DNA of 47,792 bases from a virus. A program made the translations under genes and the position numbers. The stretch is taken from positions 1 to 47,792 of the IMG/VR virus record IMGVR_UViG_3300025419_000004; one strand, given 5' to 3'. Positions 29,691 to 36,399 of this stretch are shown one piece after another. Position 1 is the first letter of the stretch, and each line of letters begins with the position of its first letter. A model generated the notes under the pieces. The model was not told the origin of the DNA. It ran no database searches and saw only the letters and a list, made by a program, of their open reading frames with translations.

Positions 29691-30044
29691 AAAATCCTTC
29701 CCCATTCCTCCTTGACCTTCTTCTCGAACTCGTCCCACCATGCGTCCTCGCCCCCCGGTGCCATGGAGGCCGGGGCGACCTCTATGCGGAAGTCGTGCGC
29801 CCGGTAGTAGTCCCTCTCCCTCGGCACCCTGCCGCAGTCTCGGACGATGTGGGCCACCGCCGCCCTGGCCGCCTCCCGCCCGAACAGCTCGTCGGCCTCG
29901 TCCACCCCCCGGGAATGGTGCCGGAAGCGCCGGTGGTCCGCCCCGTGCTTCCCGAACTCCTGGTCCATCCACTGGTGGACCGCCTCGTGCCCGTCCCCCA
30001 GGAGCCTCTCGCAGTCCCTGCAGTGCCGTTCCAGGTCGGCCATC
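29657..30044 (-). CDS. DUF6915-like protein whose end overlaps tRNA-Ile
   Basis: A 128-residue protein with RHCRDCERLLGDGHEAVHQW near the start, HRRFRHHSRGVDEADELFG in the middle and AAVAHIVRDCGRVPRERDYY after it, an order of His-rich segments like the phage DUF6915 family, possibly metal binding. Its last 11 codons lie inside the tRNA-Ile gene, so the natural C-terminus may have been replaced by read-in from the tRNA. The start overlaps the upstream stop (TGATG). Confidence 0.62.
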
Positions 30045-30285
30045 AGAACGCCCTCACGGGATCGCATCCCTCCCACTTCTCGCCGGGGGGAATCTCCCGC
30101 ATTTCGAGCACGGAGGACACCTCGTACGTCCTCCCGCAGTACCCGCACTGGACGGCGTAGACGAACTCCCCGTCGATGTGGAACTGCTGCCCGCACACGC
30201 AATAGTAGTCGGCGCAGGAGCCCGTCCCCTTCCACTGGATGAATGCGCTCGGCCTCGGCAGGTCCCTCGTCGCCCAGTCGCTCAT
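30043..30285 (-). CDS. Small zinc-ribbon-like protein
   Basis: An 80-residue protein with CVCGQQFHI near residues 29-37 and CGYCGRTYE near 47-55, giving a CxC/CxxC pair set able to bind zinc. The N-terminus (DWATRDLPRPSAFIQW) is loop-rich. ATG 30285 follows GGGGGGACC. It lies directly after the terminator hairpin at 30304-30332, so it needs its own weak promoter or read-through. In-frame sequence further upstream falls in the RNA region and is not protein-like. Confidence 0.62.
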   Translation of the reverse strand: MSDWATRDLPRPSAFIQWKGTGSCADYYCVCGQQFHIDGEFVYAVQCGYCGRTYEVSSVLEMREIPPGEKWEGCDPVRAF

Positions 30286-30303
30286 GGTCCCCCCACAGAC
30301 ACG

Positions 30304-30332
30304 AAAGCCGCCGATTACCTCCGGCGGCCTTT
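30304..30332 (-). terminator. Intrinsic-terminator-like hairpin
   Basis: AAAGGCCGCCG and CGGCGGCTTT pair through about 10 bp with one bulged G and an 8-nt loop, followed by TTT on the minus strand. The A-run and U-run on the two sides are short but give the stem the shape of a bidirectional intrinsic terminator. It closes the non-coding interval that starts at 30583. Confidence 0.6.
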
Positions 30333-30583
30333 GAACCTCGTTCCGGGATCGTCTATCCCGGGCGGGCTCCGCCGCCAGCCCTAGTTTGGGTCGTTGTCGT
30401 CCGAATTCGGAGAACGTGCGGCATGTGCATCCCTCGATCCTTGAAGGCGGGGACGGCCCGGACACATTAAGGACCGTCCCTACCTATTTGACGCGTCGGG
30501 CATCCTCCCCGGGCCAACGCCGCCCGCGTATCTGTTGCGGCCAGCGAAGTGGGCTCGGGTGGGGAAAGGGCTGGGCCCCTCCC
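30304..30583 (-). ncRNA. Candidate structured non-coding RNA (about 280 nt)
   Basis: The interval between the methyltransferase at 30635 and the zinc-ribbon gene at 30285 has no convincing coding frame. It has a promoter of the phage type at its start (30624-30590) and a terminator-like hairpin at its end. Between them, minus strand, are several strong stems: GGGACGG/CCGTCCC (30480-30453 region), TCCG-AATT-CGGA (about 30410-30399), GGGC/GCCC near 30380-30364, and CGGGAT-AGACG-ATCCCG (30360-30344). It lies close to the tRNA cluster. No known RNA family could be recognised by eye. A long leader of the gene at 30285 is the main alternative. Confidence 0.5.
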
Positions 30584-30589
30584 CCATGT

Positions 30590-30624
30590 ATAATACCTCG
30601 GAAAGTCGAAAAACTCGAAGGAAT
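30590..30624 (-). promoter_or_regulatory. Promoter of the candidate non-coding RNA
   Basis: Minus strand: ATTCCTTCGAGTTTTT starts at 30624 and TATTAT spans 30595-30590, exactly 29 nt apart as in the protein-gene promoters. Transcription would start near 30583. It lies 11 nt after the stop of the methyltransferase gene. Confidence 0.55.
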
Positions 30625-30634
30625 CTTCCGGACC

Positions 30635-31270
30635 TCACTCGCACCGGGGGGACTTGCGGAGCACCAGCCAGTAGCAGTGCCGCCTGCGGCTGTGGTGGGC
30701 CTTCTTCCACCTCGGGTCCACGATGGGCCCCCTGCGCACCTTGACGATGAGGTCGCACGGCGTGAACCCCGCCTTCCGCCCCTCCATGGCCAGGTCCATG
30801 TGCGCCCACTGGTAGCGATGGTTGTGGACGTAGTCCGACACCTTGCACAGCAGCACACCCTCGGGCCTCAGGACCCGGGACGCCTCGCGGAGGAACCCCG
30901 GGTAGGTGAAGGAAAACGAATAGCTAGTCTCCTTGCCCGACTTGGCCCCGAGCCCGAACCTGAAGCGGAAGTCCTTGCGGCTCTTGCCGGAACTGTGGTC
31001 GGGGGTATGGGGAGGGTCGTACACCACCACGTCGAACGAGCCGTCCGCAAACGGCATCATGGAGTTGTCCCCCACGACCGTGGGGCGGAAGGACGGGTCC
31101 ACGTCCATTCCCGTCACCTTCCGGGGGCTCCCCTTCCAGAACCTGCCCCGGTTGACGGTGGCGTCCAGGATGCCCTCGGGCGGTCGCCGGGGATAGAACA
31201 GGAGCATGAGCTCCAGGAGCTCGGCGTCGCTGCCCTCCCATACGGAGGAAAGAGGATGGTAGGAATCCAT
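30635..31270 (-). CDS. DNA methyltransferase-like protein, DPPH type
   Basis: A 211-residue class I methyltransferase-like protein: LDATVNRGRFWKG (35-47) takes the SAM-binding place, VTGMDVDPSF follows, then FDVVVYDPPHTPD with DPPH at 85-88 in place of DPPY, and ASRVLRPEGVLLCKV. It is a likely paralogue of the enzyme at 23030-23725, sharing the odd motif I and the downstream order. The Tyr to His change in the catalytic tetrapeptide may alter or abolish activity. Target unknown. Confidence 0.75.
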   Translation of the reverse strand: MDSYHPLSSVWEGSDAELLELMLLFYPRRPPEGILDATVNRGRFWKGSPRKVTGMDVDPSFRPTVVGDNSMMPFADGSFDVVVYDPPHTPDHSSGKSRKDFRFRFGLGAKSGKETSYSFSFTYPGFLREASRVLRPEGVLLCKVSDYVHNHRYQWAHMDLAMEGRKAGFTPCDLIVKVRRGPIVDPRWKKAHHSRRRHCYWLVLRKSPRCE

Positions 31271-31274
31271 GCGG

Positions 31275-31922
31275 TCAGTTCAGCCATTCCTTCTTTTCTC
31301 TTTTTTCGATGCCGATCACCTTCCCGTCCCACGTTATCGCCACGCCTTCGTCCCATTGTTTCCGCCTGCGCTCGGCGTAGCTGGGGAATGTGCCCGGCTC
31401 CCCCGCCTTCGGCGGCACGACCCTCGGCAGGGGGTCCCTGTAGCTCAGGTTGCGGTCGAAGAAGTCCTCGGCGAGCTCCGAGAACCCCACGTCGTCGATT
31501 TCCTCACTGATGTCCGGGAAGGAGGCGTGCGCCAGCTCCCTGGCCCATTCCAGGAACAGGCCGAGCTCGGCCTCGCGGTGGACGCCCCTGTTCTCCTGCC
31601 GCAGCCTCTCGTCGGCCTCCCTGTACCTCGTCGCCCTCGGCTCGGTGAGGCCGGAGTAGTCTATCGGGGCCTCGGGATTCTCCAGGAGCACGTCGTCCTC
31701 CGACAGGGTGTGGATGACGACCTTGTCCCCGCTCTCCACGTACCGGACGCCCGTGACGTTGTAGCCGTCGATGGACTTGTCCCGCACCAGGAGCCGCAGG
31801 CAGCCGTCGTGGTAGGCGGGCTCCCTGGAGACGAAGAAGATGTCGTCGTTCCCGACGCACACCTCCGTCTCGCCGGACGGGTCCGATTGCCTGATCAGCC
31901 TTATGACTTCCTTGGATTTCAT
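31275..31922 (-). CDS. Conserved-type phage protein of unknown function (215 aa)
   Basis: A 215-residue protein starting KSKEVIRLIRQSDPSGETEV, followed by CVGNDDIFFVSREPAYHDG and later RDKSIDGYNVTGVRYV. This N-terminal pattern is one I associate with widespread phage hypothetical proteins. The second half is charged with a short PPKAGEPGTFPSY linker. The ATG overlaps the upstream stop by ATGA. No catalytic motif. Confidence 0.62.
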   Translation of the reverse strand: MKSKEVIRLIRQSDPSGETEVCVGNDDIFFVSREPAYHDGCLRLLVRDKSIDGYNVTGVRYVESGDKVVIHTLSEDDVLLENPEAPIDYSGLTEPRATRYREADERLRQENRGVHREAELGLFLEWARELAHASFPDISEEIDDVGFSELAEDFFDRNLSYRDPLPRVVPPKAGEPGTFPSYAERRRKQWDEGVAITWDGKVIGIEKREKKEWLN

Positions 31923-32197
31923 GTGTGCATCCCCACCAGGAACGCCCCGCCGTCCGCAAGTTCGATGCGGGCTACGGAGCAGAATTTGAAGGGCCCGTCG
32001 CCCTCCGCCATGGACATCCAGGAGTCCGCCAGGTCGGGGGGCACCAGGGCCACCCAGTCGCCCTCTCTTCCCCCGACCACATCCCTCACCGCCCCGGGGG
32101 CGTCCCGGAGCCTCCATAGCAGGACGGGGGGCACGTACCCCCCGTGCGCCGAGCCGTAGAGATGCGACCAGCTAGGCCTTCCTTCCTCGTCGTCCAT
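31919..32197 (-). CDS. Hypothetical protein (92 aa)
   Basis: A 92-residue protein, Trp/Gly-rich (PSWSHLYGSAHGGYVPPVLL, then DVVGGREGDWVALVPP). The segment before the ATG (TTTCCTGAAATTCC...GGTATTCC) lacks a clear ribosome binding site and contains a promoter-like string, so its expression is uncertain. Its stop overlaps the next start by ATGA. No motif recognised. Confidence 0.55.
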   Translation of the reverse strand: MDDEEGRPSWSHLYGSAHGGYVPPVLLWRLRDAPGAVRDVVGGREGDWVALVPPDLADSWMSMAEGDGPFKFCSVARIELADGGAFLVGMHT

Positions 32198-32227
32198 GAA
32201 GGGGAATACCAGGAATTTCAGGAAACT

Positions 32228-32524
32228 TCATTCTTTCCAGCAGGGGTTGAGCTGGGGCGTCTCGGTGGCGATGTCCTCGATTTCCTTGGGGGTCACCTCG
32301 TTCCTCGGGTCGTCGATGAAGGTCAGGAGGCCCTTGGGGGTGCCCGTGCCGCTGTTCTCGTCCGCCGCCCATCGCGTGTACTTGCTGCGGATGATCGCCT
32401 CTATCTGGCGGTCGTCGTACCCTCGCCTGCGCAGGGCGAGGATGCAGCCCTCCCACCCGCCATATGCGTCGGTGGAGTACGCGTCGCTCAGTTCCTCGGC
32501 GAATTCCTTGACCGGCTTCTGCAT
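32228..32524 (-). CDS. Small helical hypothetical protein (98 aa)
   Basis: A 98-residue protein: MQKPVKEFAEELSDAYSTD, then GCILALRRRGYDDRQIEAII, a helix-turn-helix-like stretch, and a Thr/Pro/Glu-rich tail. ATG 32524 follows GGAGGGACAAGCC; an upstream in-frame ATG at 32545 lies in the -10 box and is rejected. The helical RGYDDRQIEAIIRSKYTRW segment might bind DNA; this is weak. Confidence 0.58.
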   Translation of the reverse strand: MQKPVKEFAEELSDAYSTDAYGGWEGCILALRRRGYDDRQIEAIIRSKYTRWAADENSGTGTPKGLLTFIDDPRNEVTPKEIEDIATETPQLNPCWKE

Positions 32525-32543
32525 GGCTTGTCCCTCCACGGTC

Positions 32544-32578
32544 ATTATACCTCGCTTTGCCGAGGATTCGGGGGGATG
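32544..32578 (-). promoter_or_regulatory. Phage promoter, near-consensus (CATCCC / TATAAT)
   Basis: Minus strand: CATCCCCCCGAATCC starts at 32578 and TATAAT spans 32549-32544, keeping the 29-nt interval and ATCCC. The -10 is followed by GACCGTGGAGGG, with the ribosome binding site near the start of transcription. It overlaps the stop codon of the upstream gene (32545). Confidence 0.55.
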
Positions 32579-33198
32579 TTCGGACTAGCCTCCCGCCTTC
32601 TGTACTCCCTGCATTCAGGGTGGTCGGAGCATTCCCCGTACTCGACGCCGCCGCCCTCGCTCACCCTCTTGCGGTGCTTGCCCTGGTCGCATCCGCACTC
32701 GCACCTGTACCTCTCGTCGACCTCGGCTATCGCCTTCCTGGCCATGTCGTCCTGGGGCACGACGTCCACCCCCTGGCACACGAACCTGCCGATGGGGGTG
32801 GCGAACACGTCGCCCTCCTTCAGGCTGTCGTTGACCTGAAACTCGGCGTACAACGCCCTGTACAGCTCCTCGGCCAGGTCCAGGTTCTTGGCCTCAAGGG
32901 GAACGTCGAGCCATGCGTCGGGCGTCTTGACGGTCGGGGGGCCTCCTTCTTCCTCGTTGACTTCCTCCCCCTGGAGGCCGATGACGTACCAGAAGCCGTC
33001 CTCCTTCTTCCTGACCGGGTATTCCCTGGGGGCCGAGGCGGCGGCCTTTGCATGCAGCGGAGGGGCGGGCGGCCTGGGCGGCTCGGGAGGCTTCGGCGGC
33101 TCCGAGGGATTGCCCCTGGCCCCATAGTCCGGCCTGCGCCGGAGGCCGGGCGCTGCCTTCTTCAGGAAGGCGGACTCGAACGTGCTGGCTTTGGACAT
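32545..33198 (-). CDS. Pro-rich protein with C-terminal Cys/His cluster
   Basis: A 217-residue protein. Residues 30-60 are Pro-rich (SEPPKPPEPPRPPAPP), a flexible linker; residues 65-160 form a mixed domain (GFWYVIGLQGEEVNEEE); the C-terminus holds CECGCDQGKHRK and CSDHPECREY, a likely zinc-binding site. The layout suggests a two-part adaptor protein. GGGGGAATGCC precedes the start. Function unknown. Confidence 0.62.
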   Translation of the reverse strand: MSKASTFESAFLKKAAPGLRRRPDYGARGNPSEPPKPPEPPRPPAPPLHAKAAASAPREYPVRKKEDGFWYVIGLQGEEVNEEEGGPPTVKTPDAWLDVPLEAKNLDLAEELYRALYAEFQVNDSLKEGDVFATPIGRFVCQGVDVVPQDDMARKAIAEVDERYRCECGCDQGKHRKRVSEGGGVEYGECSDHPECREYRRREASPNIPPNPRQSEV

Positions 33199-33250
33199 GG
33201 CATTCCCCCACTAAAGAAACGAAAATACGGAATGTTCGGGCGATGCGAGG

Positions 33251-33256
33251 TATAAT
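33251..33256 (+). promoter_or_regulatory. -10 box of the plus-strand two-gene island
   Basis: TATAAT at 33251-33256, preceded by GAGG and followed by GTAGGCGGAGGACGCC and ATG 33273, the same compact -10/ribosome-binding-site layout used by minus-strand units. The AATCCC box is not visible 29 nt upstream. Confidence 0.55.
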
Positions 33257-33272
33257 GTAGGCGGAGGACGCC

Positions 33273-33533
33273 ATGGGACGGATGAACAGGGAAACCGAGA
33301 GGCTGCTGCCGGTGCTCCACGCCCTGCTGGCCGGATGGGATCCCCGGGAGGGAAACCGGCGGGCACGGAGGCACTTCTACTACGACGGGCCCGCTGGGGT
33401 ATGCACGTTCGAGGTGCACTGGCATTGCGGGGAGCCCAGCTACACGGTGGGGAACCAGGGGACCACCAGCGAAACGAGGACCATCGAATGGCTGGAGGAG
33501 GCCGTCACGGGAAGGCCATGGACGAAAGAATGA
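33273..33533 (+). CDS. Hypothetical protein of the plus-strand island (86 aa)
   Basis: An 86-residue protein: RETERLLPVLHALLAGWDP (helix), then basic and beta segments (RRARRHFYYDGPAGVCTFEV) and a C-terminal TRTIEWLEEAVTGRPW. GGAGG precedes the ATG by 5 nt. It is one of two plus-strand genes inside a long minus-strand region, with its own -10 box. It overlaps the next gene by ATGA. No motif recognised. Confidence 0.65.
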   Translation: MGRMNRETERLLPVLHALLAGWDPREGNRRARRHFYYDGPAGVCTFEVHWHCGEPSYTVGNQGTTSETRTIEWLEEAVTGRPWTKE

Positions 33534-33712
33534 GCAAGGACGCACGGCTGGAGCCCCCCGTGAGGTGCCTCAGGTACGGGTGGGTCGGCAAGCGCTACCC
33601 GGTGCCGACCTACACGGGCCCGGGCTGCCCCATGTGCGGGGGCCAATTGGAGCATGCAGAAGAAACGGGCGGACCTCAGGACGGAAAGGAACAGGGCAGG
33701 CCCTCGGCGTAG
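33530..33712 (+). CDS. Small CxxC protein, overlaps convergent ASCH gene
   Basis: A 60-residue protein with CPMCGGQLEH near residues 33-42 and an earlier Cys, a possible zinc ribbon. The ATG overlaps the upstream stop by ATGA; an in-frame ATG at 33518 is also possible. Its last 37 nt overlap the 3' end of the minus-strand ASCH-like gene (33676-34140). Confidence 0.55.
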   Translation: MSKDARLEPPVRCLRYGWVGKRYPVPTYTGPGCPMCGGQLEHAEETGGPQDGKEQGRPSA

Positions 33713-34140
33713 TTCCGGTAATAGTCCTGCTGCGGCCTCCATTCCCAGAACCCCAGCATCCCCCTGGCGGGGATGGGCTCGATGAACTCCGGGTCCAGGA
33801 GCTGGTAGCAGAACCTCCCGTCCCGGTAGTCCCCGAACGCCAGCTCCTGTTTGGACAACTGGTCGCGGACCTCCTCCACCGGGCGGCAGGAAGCGAACGT
33901 CACGAACCCTATGACGTGCCCGAGGGCGAACTGGTCTGGCTCTATGTCGTGCCTGGCCAGGGCCTCGATAAAGGGGCTGGTTTCGCACAGGGCGAGCGCC
34001 TTCCTGGGGAATCCCTTGGACGCGTGGATGGCGACCCGCGCCCCCACTATCCTCCTGTTCGGGCGGGATCGGGTCTCCCACTTCTTTTCCTCCCACACCA
34101 CCAGCGACGCCCACGGCTCGGTAAGGGTGAATGCCTTCAT
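33676..34140 (-). CDS. ASCH/PUA-like domain protein
   Basis: A 154-residue protein. The first 45 residues, MKAFTLTEPWASLVVWEEK followed by KWETRSR and GARVAIHASKG, fit the ASCH domain, a PUA-like fold that binds RNA or modified nucleotides. The family norm is about 110-150 residues, so this is full length. It overlaps the upstream gene by ATGA. Possible roles are RNA binding or nucleotide hydrolysis; unassigned. Confidence 0.72.
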   Translation of the reverse strand: MKAFTLTEPWASLVVWEEKKWETRSRPNRRIVGARVAIHASKGFPRKALALCETSPFIEALARHDIEPDQFALGHVIGFVTFASCRPVEEVRDQLSKQELAFGDYRDGRFCYQLLDPEFIEPIPARGMLGFWEWRPQQDYYRNYAEGLPCSFPS

Positions 34141-34502
34141 TGGGTCCCCCTCTGGCTCGAATTCAGGGCTATCAGGAGGTTGGAGAACGACTTGTGCGGG
34201 GTGGGGGGCACCATCTTCCAGTTGACCAGGTGGAACGGCTTGCGGAGGGCGAACGCCATGCCGAGGTCGAACAGGCTCCCCTGGCTCGCCGGGTTCCACC
34301 AGACGTCCACCCGGTCGGCCCGCTCCATCCCCTCCCTGTTGCTTGAGCATATGTCCAGGCCGCAGGGGTCGGACTGGTCCGTGTCCCTCGCCGGCCAATA
34401 GACCTCGTGGCCCTCCTCCTCCATCAGGGAAACGTATTCGGCTACGAACTTCGTTTCCTCCTTCGTAGCCTCGCGGACGGGGCAAATCAAGAACACCTTC
34501 AT
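34137..34502 (-). CDS. Nucleoside 2-deoxyribosyltransferase-like protein
   Basis: A 121-residue protein with VFLICPVREAT (3-13), HEVYWPARDTDQSD (32-45), NREGMERADRVDVWWN (55-70) and SQGSLFDLGMAFAL (73-86), the order of the nucleoside 2-deoxyribosyltransferase/TIR-like Rossmann family. Enzymes here cleave N-glycosidic bonds in deoxynucleosides, and some relatives act on NAD-type substrates. It is small for the family. It overlaps the upstream gene by ATGA. Substrate unknown. Confidence 0.65.
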   Translation of the reverse strand: MKVFLICPVREATKEETKFVAEYVSLMEEEGHEVYWPARDTDQSDPCGLDICSSNREGMERADRVDVWWNPASQGSLFDLGMAFALRKPFHLVNWKMVPPTPHKSFSNLLIALNSSQRGTQ

Positions 34503-34717
34503 GTTTCTTTCCTCCATTTGACCAGGTTCCTGAGGGCCAGGACGGCGAACACGGCGCAGATGAAGGCCAGCGACCAGAGGCGGTGCTGGAAGGAATAGAG
34601 CACCCACACCGACTCCCCGACCAGGGAAAATGCGAAGGCCCACCATTTCCTGGCCCCCATGTACCACAGGCCGAGGCAGATCAGGGCGTTCCCCGCCCAG
34701 TCGAACGGCACCGTCAT
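34499..34717 (-). CDS. Small polytopic membrane protein (72 aa)
   Basis: A 72-residue protein with two or three hydrophobic spans (NALICLGLWYMGARKWWAFA, then LVGESVWVLYSF and LAFICAVFAVLAL), ending RNLVKWRKET. The Trp-rich half-transporter look recalls the short repeat units of PnuC or SemiSWEET-type carriers, but this is weak. It overlaps the deoxyribosyltransferase-like gene by ATGA. If it were a nicotinamide riboside half-carrier it would fit the NAD theme, an unproven idea. Confidence 0.55.
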   Translation of the reverse strand: MTVPFDWAGNALICLGLWYMGARKWWAFAFSLVGESVWVLYSFQHRLWSLAFICAVFAVLALRNLVKWRKET

Positions 34718-34738
34718 CCCTTTCCTCCTTGCGCCCCC

Positions 34739-35509
34739 TCAGAAATTGAAGAACAGGACCTCCGCCTTGGGCTTCGCCGTAGTGTCGTGCGCCCCGGTCC
34801 TCGCCCTGCCGACCGTGTCCTTCCTCTCGGATCGCCATCCCGGATAATGGACGGCCGCCTCGGGGTACTCCGACACCACCACCCTGGCCTTGGCCTCGCG
34901 GAGGGCCTCTACGAGCCTCCCGTAGTCCACGGAGAACCTGTACTCGCCCTCGTGCCCGGAATACGGCGGATCGACGTAGACGAGGGCGTCCTCCTGCATG
35001 TAGACCCTCTTGAGGGCGTCGACCCCGTCCTCGTTGAGGATTTCGACGCTGCGAAGCCTGGCTGCGGCCGGCAAGACCCGGAGGAACCAGTCCGCCCATA
35101 CCTCGGGCTTGGGCTTGTGCGGCACCCCCGACTTCTCCAGCGCCCACGTGCTGGTATTGCCGTTCCCGCAGTAGAACTGCGTTCCCTGGGCCATGAGCAG
35201 CCTGGCGTCCTCCAGGGCGTCATCGCCGCATGCGGCGTCGCGCCAGTTGTCCTTGGAATAGGGCGTCGCCCACAGGAGGGCGGCAAGCTGCTCGGGGTTC
35301 TCCCTCGCCTGCCTGAACATGCCGACGATGCGCCCGTCGAGGTCGTTGGCGATCTCGATGAACGACCTGGGCTTGGCGAACAGGACGGCGCACGAGCCGC
35401 AGAACGGCTCCATGTAGACCCTGTGGGGAGGAAAATGCGAGACTATCCACCTGGCGATGGAGGACTTCCCGCCGTACTGCTTGTACAGGATTTTCGGGGT
35501 GCCGCCCAT
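34739..35509 (-). CDS. dam: DNA adenine N6-methyltransferase (Dam-like, D12 class)
   Basis: A 256-residue D12-class methyltransferase: YGGKSSIARWIVSHFP with the GGK loop at 13-15, YMEPFCGSCAVLFAKP, NDLDGRIV and the catalytic DPPYSG (180-185). These are the hallmarks of Dam and phage T4-type Dam. It probably methylates adenine in a short motif of phage DNA. The ATG lies 6 nt after the -10 box of its promoter, so the message is likely leaderless. Confidence 0.92.
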   Translation of the reverse strand: MGGTPKILYKQYGGKSSIARWIVSHFPPHRVYMEPFCGSCAVLFAKPRSFIEIANDLDGRIVGMFRQARENPEQLAALLWATPYSKDNWRDAACGDDALEDARLLMAQGTQFYCGNGNTSTWALEKSGVPHKPKPEVWADWFLRVLPAAARLRSVEILNEDGVDALKRVYMQEDALVYVDPPYSGHEGEYRFSVDYGRLVEALREAKARVVVSEYPEAAVHYPGWRSERKDTVGRARTGAHDTTAKPKAEVLFFNF

Positions 35510-35515
35510 GCAGCA

Positions 35516-35545
35516 TCAATACCGATGGAATGCCGCTTTTTTCAA
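35516..35545 (-). promoter_or_regulatory. Sigma-70-like promoter of the dam unit
   Basis: Minus strand TTGAAA (35545-35540) and TATTGA (35521-35516) with an 18-nt spacer. This copy uses a TTGAAA -35 rather than the AATCCC box. Expected start is at or next to ATG 35509. It overlaps the end of the structural gene upstream and marks the border between virion and early genes. Confidence 0.55.
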
Positions 35546-36039
35546 TTTCCCTTGATGGAGTAGTCGGCGGGCCCCCCGACGACGCTCGGGAACTTGCGGA
35601 ACAGGGGGATGGTGTTGTTGAAGTTGCCCTGGAACTTCACCCACCATCCCCTGAGGGAATCGTACCCGTTACCTATAAGGACGAGCGGGGCCTCGACCGT
35701 GGGGAATGGGGTGGGCTGGGCCGGGACGAGGTATATCCCGGAGCTGGCGAGGGACGGGTTCGGGGGGACGGACTCGAACTCCGCCCACATGACGGGATGC
35801 ATCAGGAACCTCGAAAGGAACTTCCTGTACAGGGCTATGCTGTCGAGGGATCCCACGTCGACCGTCCCCGCCCCCCACGGGGAGCCCGTCATCTGGAATA
35901 GCTGGTCGCCGTAGAAGGTGGTGGTCTGCACGTCGGCCTGGATGACGTTGACGGCGAGGATAATCCTGTAGCCGGTGTCGATGGCACCATTCCCCAGTTC
36001 CTGCCTCTCGCCGAGACGGACCGCCAGTATCCTTCCCAT
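35542..36039 (-). CDS. Virion or tail accessory protein (165 aa)
   Basis: A 165-residue beta-rich protein (GRILAVRLGERQEL, IILAVNVIQADVQTTTFYG, then PAQPTPFPTVEAPLVLIG). No membrane span. It lies at the downstream end of the baseplate block and its ATG 36039 follows GGGAGGAAGTAGGC. Probably a small tail or baseplate component; no precise match. Confidence 0.6.
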   Translation of the reverse strand: MGRILAVRLGERQELGNGAIDTGYRIILAVNVIQADVQTTTFYGDQLFQMTGSPWGAGTVDVGSLDSIALYRKFLSRFLMHPVMWAEFESVPPNPSLASSGIYLVPAQPTPFPTVEAPLVLIGNGYDSLRGWWVKFQGNFNNTIPLFRKFPSVVGGPADYSIKGN

Positions 36040-36041
36040 GC

Positions 36042-36383
36042 CTACTTCCTCCCGTCCTTCCCACCGACCCGGGGCAGGATGTCGTCGGGGGACCTGCGCA
36101 TCACCCCCAGCGTCCACCACAGGTAGAGCCTTCCCGCAAGGGTCAGCAGCCGGTCGCCCAGCACGGCGTGCCTCCAGAAGGAAACGTGGAACCCCAGGCC
36201 GGACGTCGAGCGCCCCCCGGACGCCCTCCGGAGCCGCCAGCACCTCTCCGCCATCCCCAGCGCGAGGTCCCCGACCATGGAGGGGGGTGTGTCGGGGTCC
36301 AGCGAGGCGGCGACGAGCGCCCTGCTCTCCTCGACCAGGCCCATCCGATCCCTTGCCTCGTTGTACGGGGCGGCCTTCGACAT
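36042..36383 (-). CDS. Hypothetical helical protein in tail block (113 aa)
   Basis: A 113-residue helical protein (ARDRMGLVEESRALVAASL, then MVGDLALGMAERCWRLRRA and a basic C-terminus). GGACTTGTC precedes ATG 36383. It lies 2 nt upstream of the next virion gene. It could be a chaperone or assembly factor from context. No motif recognised. Confidence 0.6.
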   Translation of the reverse strand: MSKAAPYNEARDRMGLVEESRALVAASLDPDTPPSMVGDLALGMAERCWRLRRASGGRSTSGLGFHVSFWRHAVLGDRLLTLAGRLYLWWTLGVMRRSPDDILPRVGGKDGRK

Positions 36384-36399
36384 GACAAGTCCTTTAGAA

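Noticed and set aside
30286-30465. 60-codon N-terminal extension of the zinc-ribbon gene at 30043
   Set aside because: The sequence is structured, lies over the terminator hairpin, and encodes a basic, low-complexity stretch unlike the zinc-ribbon protein; ATG 30285 has its own ribosome binding site.
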